Source of the DNA: Secundilactobacillus paracollinoides DSM 15502 = JCM 11969
Lineage (GTDB): Bacteria; Bacillota; Bacilli; Lactobacillales; Lactobacillaceae
Assembly (NCBI RefSeq): GCF_001311135.1
Contig: NZ_BBAG01000016.1
Coordinates: 1-56,470, forward strand
Direction: 5' to 3'
Length of the DNA stretch: 56,470 bases
The notes beneath the pieces were generated by a model that saw only the letters and a list, made by a program, of their open reading frames with translations, had not been told where the DNA came from and ran no database searches. The position numbers and the translations under genes were made by a program. Shown in pieces: positions 8,230 through 18,194 of the stretch. Each line of letters opens with the position of its first letter. Positions within the stretch are counted from its first letter, which is position 1.

Positions 8230-9768
8230 TTAACTCCCGTTCATTTTTAACAGTTCTTGACGTACGCTTTCATTCTGATCTAACGGGCTGTGAACGATCA
8301 ACAGGTCACCGACCCGGATCAGCGTGTCACCCCGCGGCACAATGTGGCGTTCACCTCGGTGAATCTCAGTCAGCAAGGCTCCCTGTGGCCAAGTGACCTC
8401 ACGCACCTGCTTGCCGTCTAAGACCGAGTTCGCCATTACGGGAATCTCCATGTGCCCCACTTCATCCGTAAGATGCCGTTGGGCGGGCGTTTGCATCTTC
8501 TCCAACATGGCAGCATAGACCGGTGCCCCGTTTAACAGATCGACCGTCACGTAGGCAATAAGGGACACCACCGCCAGCGGCATCAGATGGTGCAACGACC
8601 CGACCATTTCTGTAATCAGGAGAATTGCCGTAAATGGTGCTTTACTAATCCCAGCGAAATACCCCGCCATCGCCGCTATGATAAAGATCGGCACATATGC
8701 CGGTCTTGTCAGCTGCCACAGCACCATGAGTTTACCAAAAAACGCGCCGAAAACAGCGCCTAACGTTAAGATAGGTAAAAAAATGCCACCTGGCAGACCC
8801 GTGCCATACGCAATCATTGAATACGCAAATCGCAACACAAAGAGGCCTAAAAGGATCAGTGCGCTTGGGGTATGCATGCCAAGTGAAACGATCAACCCGT
8901 TGCCGCCGCCAAGAACACTTGGTAAATACCAAGCAACCGGCATCAGCAAAAGTAACGCAATGATGCTGTAATACTGATCAGGTAACCAGGTCAGTTTGTG
9001 ATACCAATCCCCGACCCGCAGCACAACACTCTGATACAACCGACCAAGCAGGCCAAGAACGAGACCAAGAATGAGCAACAGCCCATACTGGCTCAGTGGC
9101 AGTGATGCAAAGTAATTAATATGTAGCACCGGTGTTAATCCAAAAACGGCAGTGGAAACAAAGTTGGCCGTCAACGCACTGGCTAACGCCGATAACCAAA
9201 TGAGTGTGGAAAAATTATGATAGACTTCTTCCAGAATAAATAACGTACTGGCTATCGGCGCGTTAAAGGCTGCTGACAGTCCTGCAGACGCCCCGCTGGC
9301 AATCATCAGCCGGCGTTGGCTACCCGTATTATGCGTCACTGCAGCAACGCCCTGCCCCACTGTCGCACCCAACTGAATCGATGGGCCTTCACGACCAAGA
9401 AACAGCCCAGACCCAATGGATAAAACGCCACCCACAAATTTTTTCCAAAGGACTGGCCACCAGTGATAGTCCAACTCGCCCATGAGCTGCCCTTCAACTT
9501 GGGGAATCCCGGATCCTTTGATCTCAGGTGTTTGTTTGATGAGTCTTCCGACAACTATCGTGAGCACTAAACTGATCAGAATCCAGACGCCAAGCAACCA
9601 AACATGCTGGTGTGCTTGACCGAAGAACCATTGCACAAACAACAGACCCTTCATAATCAAGAGTCGAAACAAGCTAATGACGACCCCAACAAACAGACCG
9701 ATCACCAACCCGCGACCAACCGCCGTCAACCGCGAATAGTCCCGCTCTTTTCCCTTCTTTGCATCCAT
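8230..9768 (-). CDS. ClC-family chloride channel/antiporter with RCK_C domain
   Basis: A 512-residue ClC-type anion transporter. The three ClC selectivity motifs are present: GSGIP (residues 85-89), GREGP (125-129, with the external gating glutamate) and GLPGGIFLPILTLGA further on. About ten or more hydrophobic helices precede a soluble C-terminal TrkA-C/RCK_C domain (about residues 435-510, with PQGALLTEIHRGE and RVGDLLIVHS). The gating glutamate favours an H+/Cl- antiporter over a channel, but the second (proton) glutamate was not checked. The start ATG 9768 has GAGG seven bases upstream. It is monocistronic, with no partner in the 860-bp gap upstream. Confidence 0.9.
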   Translation of the reverse strand: MDAKKGKERDYSRLTAVGRGLVIGLFVGVVISLFRLLIMKGLLFVQWFFGQAHQHVWLLGVWILISLVLTIVVGRLIKQTPEIKGSGIPQVEGQLMGELDYHWWPVLWKKFVGGVLSIGSGLFLGREGPSIQLGATVGQGVAAVTHNTGSQRRLMIASGASAGLSAAFNAPIASTLFILEEVYHNFSTLIWLSALASALTANFVSTAVFGLTPVLHINYFASLPLSQYGLLLILGLVLGLLGRLYQSVVLRVGDWYHKLTWLPDQYYSIIALLLLMPVAWYLPSVLGGGNGLIVSLGMHTPSALILLGLFVLRFAYSMIAYGTGLPGGIFLPILTLGAVFGAFFGKLMVLWQLTRPAYVPIFIIAAMAGYFAGISKAPFTAILLITEMVGSLHHLMPLAVVSLIAYVTVDLLNGAPVYAAMLEKMQTPAQRHLTDEVGHMEIPVMANSVLDGKQVREVTWPQGALLTEIHRGERHIVPRGDTLIRVGDLLIVHSPLDQNESVRQELLKMNGS

Positions 9769-9880
9769 TACATAACCTCTTTTTCCGTGAAATCCTATGA
9801 TTTAGTTTAGCATAATCGGTGCCTTGTGAAAAATGAGCTTTTGCAGTTCGACAGCGTGCTGACATCTCACTTCGTTACGC

Positions 9881-10030
9881 CGTTCGGCCCTGCAGGCATT
9901 AGTGGGTCGCTCCGGAGCTATTGAATGTCTTGACAGAAATTCAAGGATCTCCTACGCCTCCCGTGTTCGTAACCGACCCAAGTACGGTCGCTAACTAATA
10001 CCGATACTACTGCCTGCAATGCCGATCGCG
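9881..10030 (+). repeat. R2 structured repeat, copy 1
   Basis: A 150-bp element closed by CGGC-cct-GCAGGC paired with GCCTGC-aat-GCCG. It contains a GAAT/ATTC mini-hairpin with GGAG/CTCC below it, and a right-hand hairpin AACCGACC-caagta-CGGTCGCT. About 80% of the internal sequence matches 34951-35105, and the first half matches 56245-56350. No open frame of interest. Confidence 0.75.
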
Positions 10031-10127
10031 CCGCTACGCTACAATGCACGCGATAGTCTGCATAGATACGAAATCTGTCAAAGTTGTCATGAATCTAGTT
10101 AATTAGTCGTTACTGGCAACTGGAACA

Positions 10128-10275
10128 TTATAAGAAGCATTACTGTCTATAAGCTTATTAGCAGTCGAGGACGGATTCTCCGCAAACTTGGGTTAACGCC
10201 AGTGCGATGCTTAACCAGTGGAAAAATATAGTTCAACGTTAGTGGAATGCAGCAATTTGGCACGGAGCTGTGGTG
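10128..10275 (+). repeat. R3 repeat, copy 1
   Basis: A diverged repeat shared with 29985-30112 and in part with 35205-35345. Conserved words are AGCAGTCGAGG-CGGATTCTC, GTGATGCTTAAC (or GCGATGCTTAAC), and CAACATTAGTGGAAT. It follows R2 copy 1 by about 100 bp, as the partial copy follows R2 copy 2. I see no coding or promoter signal. Confidence 0.6.
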
Positions 10276-10404
10276 TCGACATCAGTTAGCGACCGTATTG
10301 TGGTCGGTTACTGATGTGTGAGACGATGAAGATCCATTCGAATGGCGCACCGCGACAGTCGAATTAGCTTCATCGCGAGCCACTTCGGTGCCGTGCCAAA
10401 TTGC
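10252..10404 (-). repeat. Branched inverted repeat related to R2
   Basis: Perfect 14-bp outer arms, GCAATTTGGCACGG (10252-10265) and CCGTGCCAAATTGC (10391-10404), enclose two hairpins. The first spans 10279-10317 (14 of 16 pairs). The second has arms CGATGAAG and CTTCATCG (10324-10375). The first hairpin shares GTTAGCGACCGTA and GGTCGGTTAC with the reverse complement of R2 copy 1, so this is a diverged R2 in the opposite sense. Confidence 0.7.
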
Positions 10405-10447
10405 GGAATGTAACGGACAAGACTACTTACTACTTTGTAGGCTACCT

Positions 10448-10570
10448 AGTGGAAACGCGTTCAGCAAGGCACGGGGCTAACGTGTAACGGACTCTGCAAA
10501 AATGCCAAGTTCGGGCATTTCCGCCAGAGTCCGTTACACACCGCCCCTAACCCGCCTTGCTTCACGCTCT
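10448..10570 (-). repeat. R1 repeat downstream of eno
   Basis: A full R1 copy, minus-strand sense: GCGT/ACGC, loop GAA/TGA, GCAAGGC/GCCTTGC, GGGGC/GCCCC, loop GGT/GTTA, GTGTAACGGACTCTG with its complement, then the apical hairpin TGCC-CGAACTT-GGCA. It lies after the eno terminator instead of before it, and begins TAGAGCGTG although no gene ends there. Confidence 0.85.
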
Positions 10571-10603
10571 AAAAAAACCGCCCAGCACTGTGCTAGACGG
10601 TTC
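10571..10603 (-). terminator. eno terminator
   Basis: A minus-strand stem ACCGTCTAGCAC / GTGCTGGGCGGT (with G.T pairs), followed by T7, 26 bp after the eno stop. It ends the cggR glycolytic operon. Confidence 0.88.
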
Positions 10604-10628
10604 AATAAATCGAGATTAATGTCGATTA

Positions 10629-11959
<1,331 letters not shown>

Positions 11960-12043
11960 TTATGAAAGTTTAACCTAGCGGGAAACAATTTTCCCCGTGT
12001 CTATTTTATAAGTTTACTCTTGAACTTGCAATTACTATTTCAC

Positions 12044-12797
12044 TTATTTTTGGTAGTGCACCAATTGCAAATAAGTTTCAGCGTTCAAACTGGCGCCACC
12101 AGCTAACACACCGTCAATATTTGGCTTCGCCATAATTGAATCGATGTTTTCAGGATTCACACTGCCGCCGTATAACACCCGCATCTCATTGGCCACATCA
12201 TCGCTGTATAAATCAGCAACGGTCTGGCGAATAAGGTAGCAGCCCTCTTCAACTTGTTCAGCCGATGCAGACTTGCCGCTGCCGATTGCCCAACTAGGTT
12301 CATAGGCAATGATCAACTGGCGTGCCTGCTCTTCTGTGATGCCCTTTAAGGCGCCTGTCACCTGACTAACGACCAGTGGATCTTTTCGCCAGCCTCCAAA
12401 CGGCCCATCGTTTCGTCACAGCACAAGATCGGTGTCATCTGGTTACGATATACGGCGTGCACCTTCCGATTGATGGTATCATCCGTTTCGTTAAAGTAGG
12501 CGCGTCGTTCTGAATGGCCCACGATAACGTACGTGATCTTCATGGCAGCTAGTGCCTGGGGACTCGTTTCGCCCGTAAAGGCACCAGCATCTTCCCAGTA
12601 ACAGTCCTCGCTGCAATCCGCAGTTTTTGCCCAGGATTGTTGGCTAACATTGTCGACAACAGCAGCGCTGGCGCCGCAATCGCCGTTTCAACGTCGGCTG
12701 GATCCGTCACCTGTTCTGAGACCGCCTGCATGAAGGCCTTGGCCTCATCAATCGTCTTGTTCATTTTCCAGTTACCCGCAATTAGTGGTATTCGCAC
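12044..12797 (-). CDS. tpiA: Triosephosphate isomerase (two frame breaks)
   Basis: TpiA interconverts dihydroxyacetone phosphate and glyceraldehyde 3-phosphate. The GTG start at 12797 ([14 protein letters not shown]) has GGAG nine bases upstream; a longer open frame exists but lacks a ribosome binding site. Catalytic segments are [16 protein letters not shown] and [13 protein letters not shown], plus the phosphate loop [11 protein letters not shown]. The frame breaks near 12612-12616 (AA then ED/CYWEDAG) and near 12378-12381 (IHW then VVSQVTGA). One base added at each site gives 251 residues, exactly the usual length. Both sites look like lost single G residues. Confidence 0.93.
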
Positions 12798-12950
12798 AGT
12801 CGAACGCTCCTTTTTCAAATCAATTTCACATGACCTATTCTAGCGAAATGAAACCGGTTTTACTAGTAAACACCATTTTCAAATCTTGTCACGCTGATGA
12901 AACTGATAGTAAAGAAGCCAGGACACACTGGTCCCAGCTTCAAAAAAGAT

Positions 12951-14150
12951 TTACTTGTCGCTAATGGCTGCGATACCTGGTAATGTCTTACCTTCGAGGT
13001 ATTCGAGGGAAGCACCACCACCGGTTGAGATGTGGGTCAATTGATCGCCAACACCTAATTGTTGAACGGCAGCAGTTGAGTCACCACCACCAACGATGGT
13101 CGTCGCGTTGCTCAAAGTACCAAGGAACTTACCAATTTCAAGGGTTCCTTCGGCGTAGTTAGGCATTTCGAACACACCCATTGGACCGTTCCAAACGACT
13201 AACTTAGCGTCCTTCAAGACATCCTTGAATTCAGCAACAGACTTTGGTCCGATATCTAAGGCCATGTACATCAGGAATGTCACCTTCGACAGTCTTGTGG
13301 TCAGCATCGTTGTCAAACTTAGCAGCAACTACGGAATCAACAGGCAATACCAGCTTGTCGCCAGCCTTGTCCATGATTTCCTTGGCCAAGTCGATCTTGT
13401 CAGTTTCAACGAGTGAGTTCCCGATCTTCATACCCTTTGCAGCGTAGAAGGTGTAGGTCATCCCACCACCGATGATGACTTTATCGGCTTTGTCCAACAG
13501 GTTGTCAATGACACCGATCTTATCAGAAACCTTGGCACCACCTAAGATGGCAACAAATGGGTGTTCTGGGTTTGAAACGGCACCACCGATAAACTTGATT
13601 TCCTTTTCCATCAAGAAACCGGCAGCGGTTTGTGGCATGTTTGAAGCAATCCCAACGTTTGAAGCATGTGACCGGTGAGCAGTCCCGAAGCATCGTTAAC
13701 AAAGACGTCACCAAGTGATGCCCAGTACTTGCCTAATTCAGGATCGTTACCTGATTCGCGCTTCACGTTTTCGCCATCTTTAACATCTTCGTAACGGGTG
13801 TTTTCCATGACAAGAACGTCACCGTTGTTCATCTTATCGATGGCGGTTTCAAGTTGTTCGCCTTCAGTTACAGGAACGAAGGTCACCGGCTTGTTCAACA
13901 AGTTAGAAAGACGTTCAGCAACTGGACGCATTGACAAGGCAGACTTGTCTTCTTCCTTCTTGATCCGGCCTAAGTGAGAAAGCAGGATGGCCTTGCCACC
14001 ATGTTCGATCACGTATTTGATTGTTGGTAATGCAGCCACGATCCGGTTGTCGTTACCAATAACGCCGTCCTTGATCGGGACGTTAAAGTCGACACGCATG
14101 AGGACTTTTTTACCATCTAAGTCTAAATCAGAAACAGTTAATTTAGCCAA
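12951..14150 (-). CDS. pgk: Phosphoglycerate kinase (two frame breaks)
   Basis: Pgk converts 1,3-bisphosphoglycerate and ADP to 3-phosphoglycerate and ATP. The N-terminal domain shows [12 protein letters not shown] and [12 protein letters not shown]. The linker and C-terminal domain show [32 protein letters not shown] and the nucleotide loop [15 protein letters not shown]. The first break (near 13690) is mended by one T, giving [16 protein letters not shown]. The second (near 13268-13274, after EGDIPD) needs two bases, for example restoring [10 protein letters not shown], or the removal of one. Total length is then 399-400 residues. It sits between gap and tpiA. Confidence 0.93.
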
Positions 14151-14228
14151 TTCTAAATCCCTCCTGGTTACGAGTAGTGTTACGTCTCAAAACGATAACA
14201 CTTAGTTTTTAGCCTTCATTACAAAAAA

Positions 14229-14272
14229 TGGATAAAAGGCGGAAGAAGTATCCTCCCTCCGCCTTTTATTTG
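14229..14272 (-). terminator. Hairpin between gap and pgk
   Basis: A 12-bp stem (ATAAAAGGCGGA / TCCGCCTTTTAT) with a 14-nt loop just after the gap stop, followed by few T residues. It probably acts as a partial terminator or as an mRNA 3'-end stabiliser that keeps gap expression above pgk-tpiA-eno. This is inference from its position. Confidence 0.6.
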
Positions 14273-14300
14273 GTTCAATTATTAACGTTTAAGGTTAATC

Positions 14301-15311
14301 TTAAAGTGAAGCGAAGTGCAACAATGTCCGTACCATGTTGCAAGTGAAGCCCCATTCGTTGTCGTACCAAGCAACAGTCTTAACTAATTGTGTGTCGCCA
14401 TTAGTAGTAACTTCAGTTTGGGTAGGATCGAATACTGAACCATGAGGGTCATCAATGATATCAGTTGAAACGATTTCGTCATCGTTGTAACCGAATGCTT
14501 CGTTGTTTTCAGTGTGCTTCTTGATAGCAGCATTGATTTCGTCAGCTGAGACCTTCTTGTCAAGAACTGAAACTAATTCAGTTAATGAACCATCAACAAC
14601 AGCAACCCGTTGTGCATGGCCTTGTAACTTACCGTTCAATTCTGGGATAACTAAGCCGATAGCCTTAGCGGCACCAGTTGAGTGAGGAATAGTGTTGATG
14701 CTTGCAGTACGGTTGTTACGCATCTTCTTGCCGCGAGGGCCATCAAGAATTTGTTGAGTAGCAGTGAAGGCGTGGATGGTAGTCATAGTACCGGCCTTGA
14801 TGCCAAATTCTTCATTCAAGAAGTAAGCCATAGGCGCTAAACAGTTAGTGGTACATGAACCGGCAGAAACGATCTTGTCGCTAGCTTGTAAGGTATCCAA
14901 GTTAACACCAGGAACAACAGTCCGGACATCACCAGCTGGAGCTGAAACAAGGACACGCTTTACGCCAGCGTCCAAATGAGCTTGTGACTTTTCTTCTGAA
15001 GTGTAAAAACCAGTACATTCAAGAACGAAGTCAACGCCGTCGTTCTTAACCCAAGGAATGTTTTGTGCCTTTGGTTCTGCATATACAGGGATTTCCTTAC
15101 CGTCAACGACGATACCCTTTTCAGTAGCTGAAACTTCACCAGGGAAACGACCATGGGTTGAATCATACTTCAAAAGGTAAGCTAACATTGAAGGGGTAGT
15201 TAAATCGTTGATAGCAGCGACTTCAATGTCGTCAGAATGTAGTTCATGGATCCGCTTGAACGCTAAACGACCAATGCGTCCGAAACCATTAATACCAATT
15301 TTTACAGTCAT
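14301..15311 (-). CDS. gap: Glyceraldehyde-3-phosphate dehydrogenase
   Basis: GapA oxidises glyceraldehyde 3-phosphate to 1,3-bisphosphoglycerate with NAD+. The 336-residue frame is intact. It has the Rossmann motif [11 protein letters not shown] (residues 8-18), the active site SCTTNCLAP with catalytic Cys153, the [13 protein letters not shown] segment and the C-terminal [20 protein letters not shown] good ribosome binding site (AAGGAGG) precedes ATG 15311. It is the first structural gene after the regulator cggR and is followed by a hairpin, which suggests differential expression in the operon. Aspartate at the end of the second strand (NDLTT) fits NAD specificity. Confidence 0.97.
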   Translation of the reverse strand: MTVKIGINGFGRIGRLAFKRIHELHSDDIEVAAINDLTTPSMLAYLLKYDSTHGRFPGEVSATEKGIVVDGKEIPVYAEPKAQNIPWVKNDGVDFVLECTGFYTSEEKSQAHLDAGVKRVLVSAPAGDVRTVVPGVNLDTLQASDKIVSAGSCTTNCLAPMAYFLNEEFGIKAGTMTTIHAFTATQQILDGPRGKKMRNNRTASINTIPHSTGAAKAIGLVIPELNGKLQGHAQRVAVVDGSLTELVSVLDKKVSADEINAAIKKHTENNEAFGYNDDEIVSTDIIDDPHGSVFDPTQTEVTTNGDTQLVKTVAWYDNEWGFTCNMVRTLLHFASL

Positions 15312-15377
15312 ACTGTGATTTCCTCCTTTAGGAAATAAAAAAATATATTTTAAGCAGTAATACCAGATAACATAGTA

Positions 15378-16405
15378 TCACTTCTTTAAAATCGTGTCAG
15401 CAGTTCCCTCGTCAGTGACCAAAAAAGTTGGTGCTGGCGGGAGTTTGAAATAGGCCTCAATAGCGGCTGCCTTGGTGTGACCACCGGCAACTGCCACCAC
15501 CAGATCCATTCTCTCAAGATCTGACATGGAAAGCCCGAGTTTGGGTACCTGGTACACAATTTGACCACTCTGGTCAAAAAAGTCACCAAACGCTTCACCA
15601 ACGGCGTGTCGCTCCTGTAACGTTGCAATCACGTCAGCTGGCATTTGGCGCCGTTTTGCCATCGCCATCGCATCGCCCACACAGTGGAGCGCCACGTTCG
15701 CCTGATCAATGGTTGCTAACGTTTTAGCAATCATTGGTTCGGACCGCAGCGTTGCGTACGTGGATCCTGATGCCAGTTCTGGCAAGTACAGTGCCTGAAA
15801 CGTACTATCCGTTCGTGCAGCCATTTTGGCACAAATGGTATTCGCCTGAATATCAGGCGACTCTCCCATGCCGCCGCGAGCCGGAACAAACGTTAACTGG
15901 CGTTGTTCCGAAAGCTCCTGCGTTAACGTTGACGCCACGGCCGCCATCGTCGTACCGCCCATGACAGCGACGATACTTGGTCCCAGTGGCATGTGGTGCT
16001 GCATTAACGTATTGGTAAGCTGTCCCATAGCTGTTTTGATCTCCGGCTGATCATTAGAATCCCCACTCACGATCCGGCAGCCCTCCAACCAAGTCGGGTC
16101 TGAAGTGCTTTTTCCTTCTTATGAATGCCAGTGAGATTTTGAATCAGCGGCAGCAACTGGTCAGCGGCACGCTCACCATCGGGCGTTAACACAACACCCT
16201 TAGATTGCATGGCCACCAATTGACTGCTCTCCAACGCCTCGAGGTCAGTCCGAACATTCCGTTCGGAGACACCCAGTTTTTCAGCGAGGAGCCGGCGACC
16301 AACCGGCTGCATCAAATGAATGGTTCGTAACAACGAGTAACGGTCGATTAGTTCCTGGGTCATTTTTGGTACGACCGCATTAACCCATCTCCACTCGATG
16401 TTCAT
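15378..16405 (-). CDS. cggR: Central glycolytic genes regulator CggR (one frame break)
   Basis: CggR is a SorC/DeoR-family repressor that senses fructose 1,6-bisphosphate and controls the gap operon. The N-terminal winged helix (LLRTIHLMQPVGRRLLAEKLGVSERNV..., about residues 22-60) is followed by the sugar-phosphate-binding domain with VAVMGGTTMAAVA, FVPARGGMGES, LYLPELASGSTYATLRSEP and VVAVAGGHTKAAAI. The frame breaks near 16088-16092; one T (TT to TTT) gives QTRLGLEGCRIVSG and 342 residues, close to B. subtilis CggR. The start at ATG 16405 is the best placed, though its ribosome binding site is weak. It lies immediately downstream of a CggR-type operator. Confidence 0.93.
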
Positions 16406-16428
16406 CTTCTAACCAACTCTCTTATGTT

Positions 16429-16451
16429 GCTGGGACAGCAATTGTCCCAGC
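16429..16451 (-). promoter_or_regulatory. CggR operator (putative)
   Basis: A near-perfect palindrome with 9-bp arms GCTGGGACA / TGTCCCAGC and a 5-bp centre. Either strand contains TGGGAC-N6-TGTC, close to the B. subtilis CggR half-operator CGGGAC-N6-TGTC. It lies between the promoter at 16508-16536 and the cggR start, so repression would be by roadblock, as described for B. subtilis. Confidence 0.82.
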
Positions 16452-16507
16452 GATGCTTATTGTGACCCATTAAGGTCAAAAAACAATGGGTTCTCACCCA
16501 CAAGTGC

Positions 16508-16536
16508 ATTATAACAGGCACCCTGTCTCATTGCAA
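16508..16536 (-). promoter_or_regulatory. cggR operon promoter
   Basis: The minus strand reads TTGCAA, a 17-bp spacer, then TATAAT (a perfect -10), about 100 bp upstream of the cggR start. It would drive cggR-gap-pgk-tpiA-eno. Confidence 0.78.
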
Positions 16537-16604
16537 TCGGTATGCCGGTAAAATATTGGTAAAGTTGTTTGACACGCAATTTTCAGAATATTTAGGTTTT
16601 ACCC

Positions 16605-16633
16605 TTGTATTTTTATCCAATTTCAGTTATAGT
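16605..16633 (+). promoter_or_regulatory. tRNA-Arg promoter
   Basis: TTGTAT, 17 bp, TATAGT on the plus strand, ending 31 bp before the tRNA gene. No other gene start follows it. Confidence 0.65.
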
Positions 16634-16664
16634 AATTTAGTGTTCGAAAGGACATGAACGTGTT

Positions 16665-16735
16665 GCGCCCGTAGTGTAATGGATCGCACGTAAGATTCCG
16701 GTTCTTGAAATGGGGGTTCGATTCCTCCGGGCGCA
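16665..16735 (+). tRNA. tRNA-Arg (anticodon CCG)
   Basis: A cloverleaf can be drawn: acceptor GCGCCCG, D stem GTGT/GCAC, anticodon stem TAAGA/TCTTG with loop TTCCGGT (anticodon CCG, reads CGG), variable AAAT, and a T arm with loop TTCGATT. The 3' side GGGCGC is one C short of pairing with all of GCGCCCG while keeping a 5-bp T stem. One C added to the CC run restores a standard tRNA with discriminator A. CCA is not encoded. The short base is probably the same error type seen in the protein genes. Confidence 0.88.
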
Positions 16736-16755
16736 TAAGAGAACAAAGCGGTGCA

Positions 16756-16790
16756 AGGAAGCTAACCAGCTGGTTAGCTTCCTATTTTTT
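16756..16790 (+). terminator. tRNA-Arg terminator
   Basis: An 11-bp stem GGAAGCTAACC / GGTTAGCTTCC with an AGCT loop, followed by TATTTTTT, about 20 bp after the tRNA. Confidence 0.9.
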
Positions 16791-17316
16791 GCGTTGGGTT
16801 TCGCCAGTTGCCTCCCTCGTCAAAGGCAGATTTACAGTCTCAAGCTTATTTATTATTCAATTTACTAGCAGTCTTCCAGTTGAATATTCCCTTAGGTTTT
16901 AATTAGGTTGAGTCGTCAAGTTAATATAATCACAAATGGAAGTAATAAAAAAAGAAGTCTGTGAGCGGCAGGCTTTCTTTCAGAAAAGTGTGTTATAGCA
17001 ATGCAATCAACATATAAAACATAAATTGATTATCCTTACGATGTGGTAATAATAACTGATTTTAAACGTTAAGTCAAGAGATTGCTATTGTTTTCACTAA
17101 TTATTTTTTAATTTATCTGCCCACCTTGTCGATCTCGACAGTTATCCAATGAATTTCACTTATTTGTCTGATTAGCTGGCGAGCTCACACAGTAGCCTGA
17201 CCAAAACTGGTCAGGCCACTAAGTAATCCAATGCCCGTCTCGCCTCGTTTTATGGTATTCTAGATGCAGCTGGTTTCATTCTGCTAACTAACGGTCACAA
17301 AAGTGAGGCCTTTTTG
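16791..17316. other. Gene-free stretch before clpP
   Basis: I see no convincing coding sequence here. It is AT-rich on the left, with degenerate frames. One 8-bp hairpin, GCCTGACC/GGTCAGGC, lies at 17195-17216 without a T-run. It may be decayed sequence plus the clpP upstream region. Confidence 0.5.
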
Positions 17317-17333
17317 TTTGACCTTTTTTGACC
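17317..17333 (-). promoter_or_regulatory. CtsR operator
   Basis: The minus strand reads GGTCAAAAAAGGTCAAA, an exact match to the CtsR heptad repeat (A/GGTCAAA-NAN-A/GGTCAAA). It overlaps the -35 box of the clpP promoter, so CtsR would repress clpP and heat would relieve it. Confidence 0.95.
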
Positions 17334-17346
17334 ATTGGGTTAAACT
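17318..17346 (+). promoter_or_regulatory. clpP promoter
   Basis: TTGACC at 17318-17323, 17 bp, then TAAACT at 17341-17346. The -35 is inside the CtsR site. The clpP start is about 58 bp downstream. Confidence 0.72.
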
Positions 17347-17404
17347 ACAAATCAGTTAGCAAGATTAAACTAACAATACAGCGAAATAAGGAGGCTGCAA
17401 AGCT

Positions 17405-17998
17405 ATGAACTTAGTCCCAACAGTTATTGAGCAGTCCAGCCGTGGCGAACGTGCTTACGACATCTACTCTCGCCTATTAAAGGACAGAATTATCATGCTC
17501 TCCGGTGCAATTGAAGACGACATGGCCAACGCCATCATCGCCCAACTTTTGTTCTTGGACGCGCAAGATTCAACGAAAGATATTTACCTTTACATTAACT
17601 CTCCTGGTGGTGTGGTTACCTCTGGGATGGCCATTTACGATACGATGAACTTCATCCAATCTGATGTTCAAACGATCGTTATGGGCATGGCTGCTTCAAT
17701 GGCCAGTGTCTTGGCATCTTCAGGTACCAAGGGCAAGCGGTTTGCTTTGCCTCACTCACAAGTCTTGATTCACCAACCATCTGGTGGTGCTCAAGGCCAA
17801 CAAACTGAAATTGAAATTGCAGCTACTGAAATCTTGAAGACTCGTAAATTGATCAACAAGATCTTAGCTGACAACTCCGGTCAACCAATTGAACGAATCA
17901 ACGCTGACACTGAACGTGACCACTACTTATCCGCACAAGAATCTGTGGATTATGGTCTGATCGATGCCATCATGACCAGCTCAAAAGACCGTAAGTAA
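17405..17998 (+). CDS. clpP: ATP-dependent Clp protease proteolytic subunit
   Basis: ClpP is the serine peptidase chamber that joins ClpC, ClpE or ClpX for regulated protein turnover. The 197-residue frame is intact. The catalytic triad is Ser98 (MGMAASMAS), His123 (VLIHQPSGG) and Asp172 (DTERDHYL). The N-terminal [25 protein letters not shown] is typical. GGAGG precedes ATG 17405. It is single, with a CtsR operator over its promoter and a strong terminator after the stop, consistent with class III heat-shock control. Confidence 0.98.
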   Translation: MNLVPTVIEQSSRGERAYDIYSRLLKDRIIMLSGAIEDDMANAIIAQLLFLDAQDSTKDIYLYINSPGGVVTSGMAIYDTMNFIQSDVQTIVMGMAASMASVLASSGTKGKRFALPHSQVLIHQPSGGAQGQQTEIEIAATEILKTRKLINKILADNSGQPIERINADTERDHYLSAQESVDYGLIDAIMTSSKDRK

Positions 17999-18009
17999 AC
18001 GCACCTTTG

Positions 18010-18040
18010 CGAATCAGACATTTGTCTGGTTCGTTTTTTT
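18010..18040 (+). terminator. clpP terminator
   Basis: A 10-bp stem CGAATCAGAC / GTCTGGTTCG with an ATTT loop and T7, 12 bp after the clpP stop. Confidence 0.93.
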
Positions 18041-18062
18041 GTGCGATTTTTAATCTGAATTC

Positions 18063-18102
18063 AAAAAAAGATGATCCAGCGCCTTGCTGGGTCATCTTTT
18101 TA
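18063..18102 (-). terminator. rapZ-yvcK-whiA operon terminator
   Basis: A 12-bp stem AGATGACCCAGC / GCTGGATCATCT (minus strand, one G.T pair) with a 5-nt loop and T7. It lies 92 bp after the whiA stop and may also catch clpP read-through. Confidence 0.88.
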
Positions 18103-18194
18103 CTGGTTAATAATTTCTAAGGTTGCTGGCTTGTATCAGCTGGTGCAGCGCGGATGCGATTCCCTATTATGGTAACGCCGTCCTTCTCCACGTT

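Noticed and set aside
9881-10404. Insertion sequence remnant
   Set aside because: No transposase-like frame and no target duplication visible. The internal structure is branched, unlike simple IS ends.
16791-17316. Small protein gene upstream of clpP
   Set aside because: Short frames lack ribosome binding sites and show no recognisable protein pattern.
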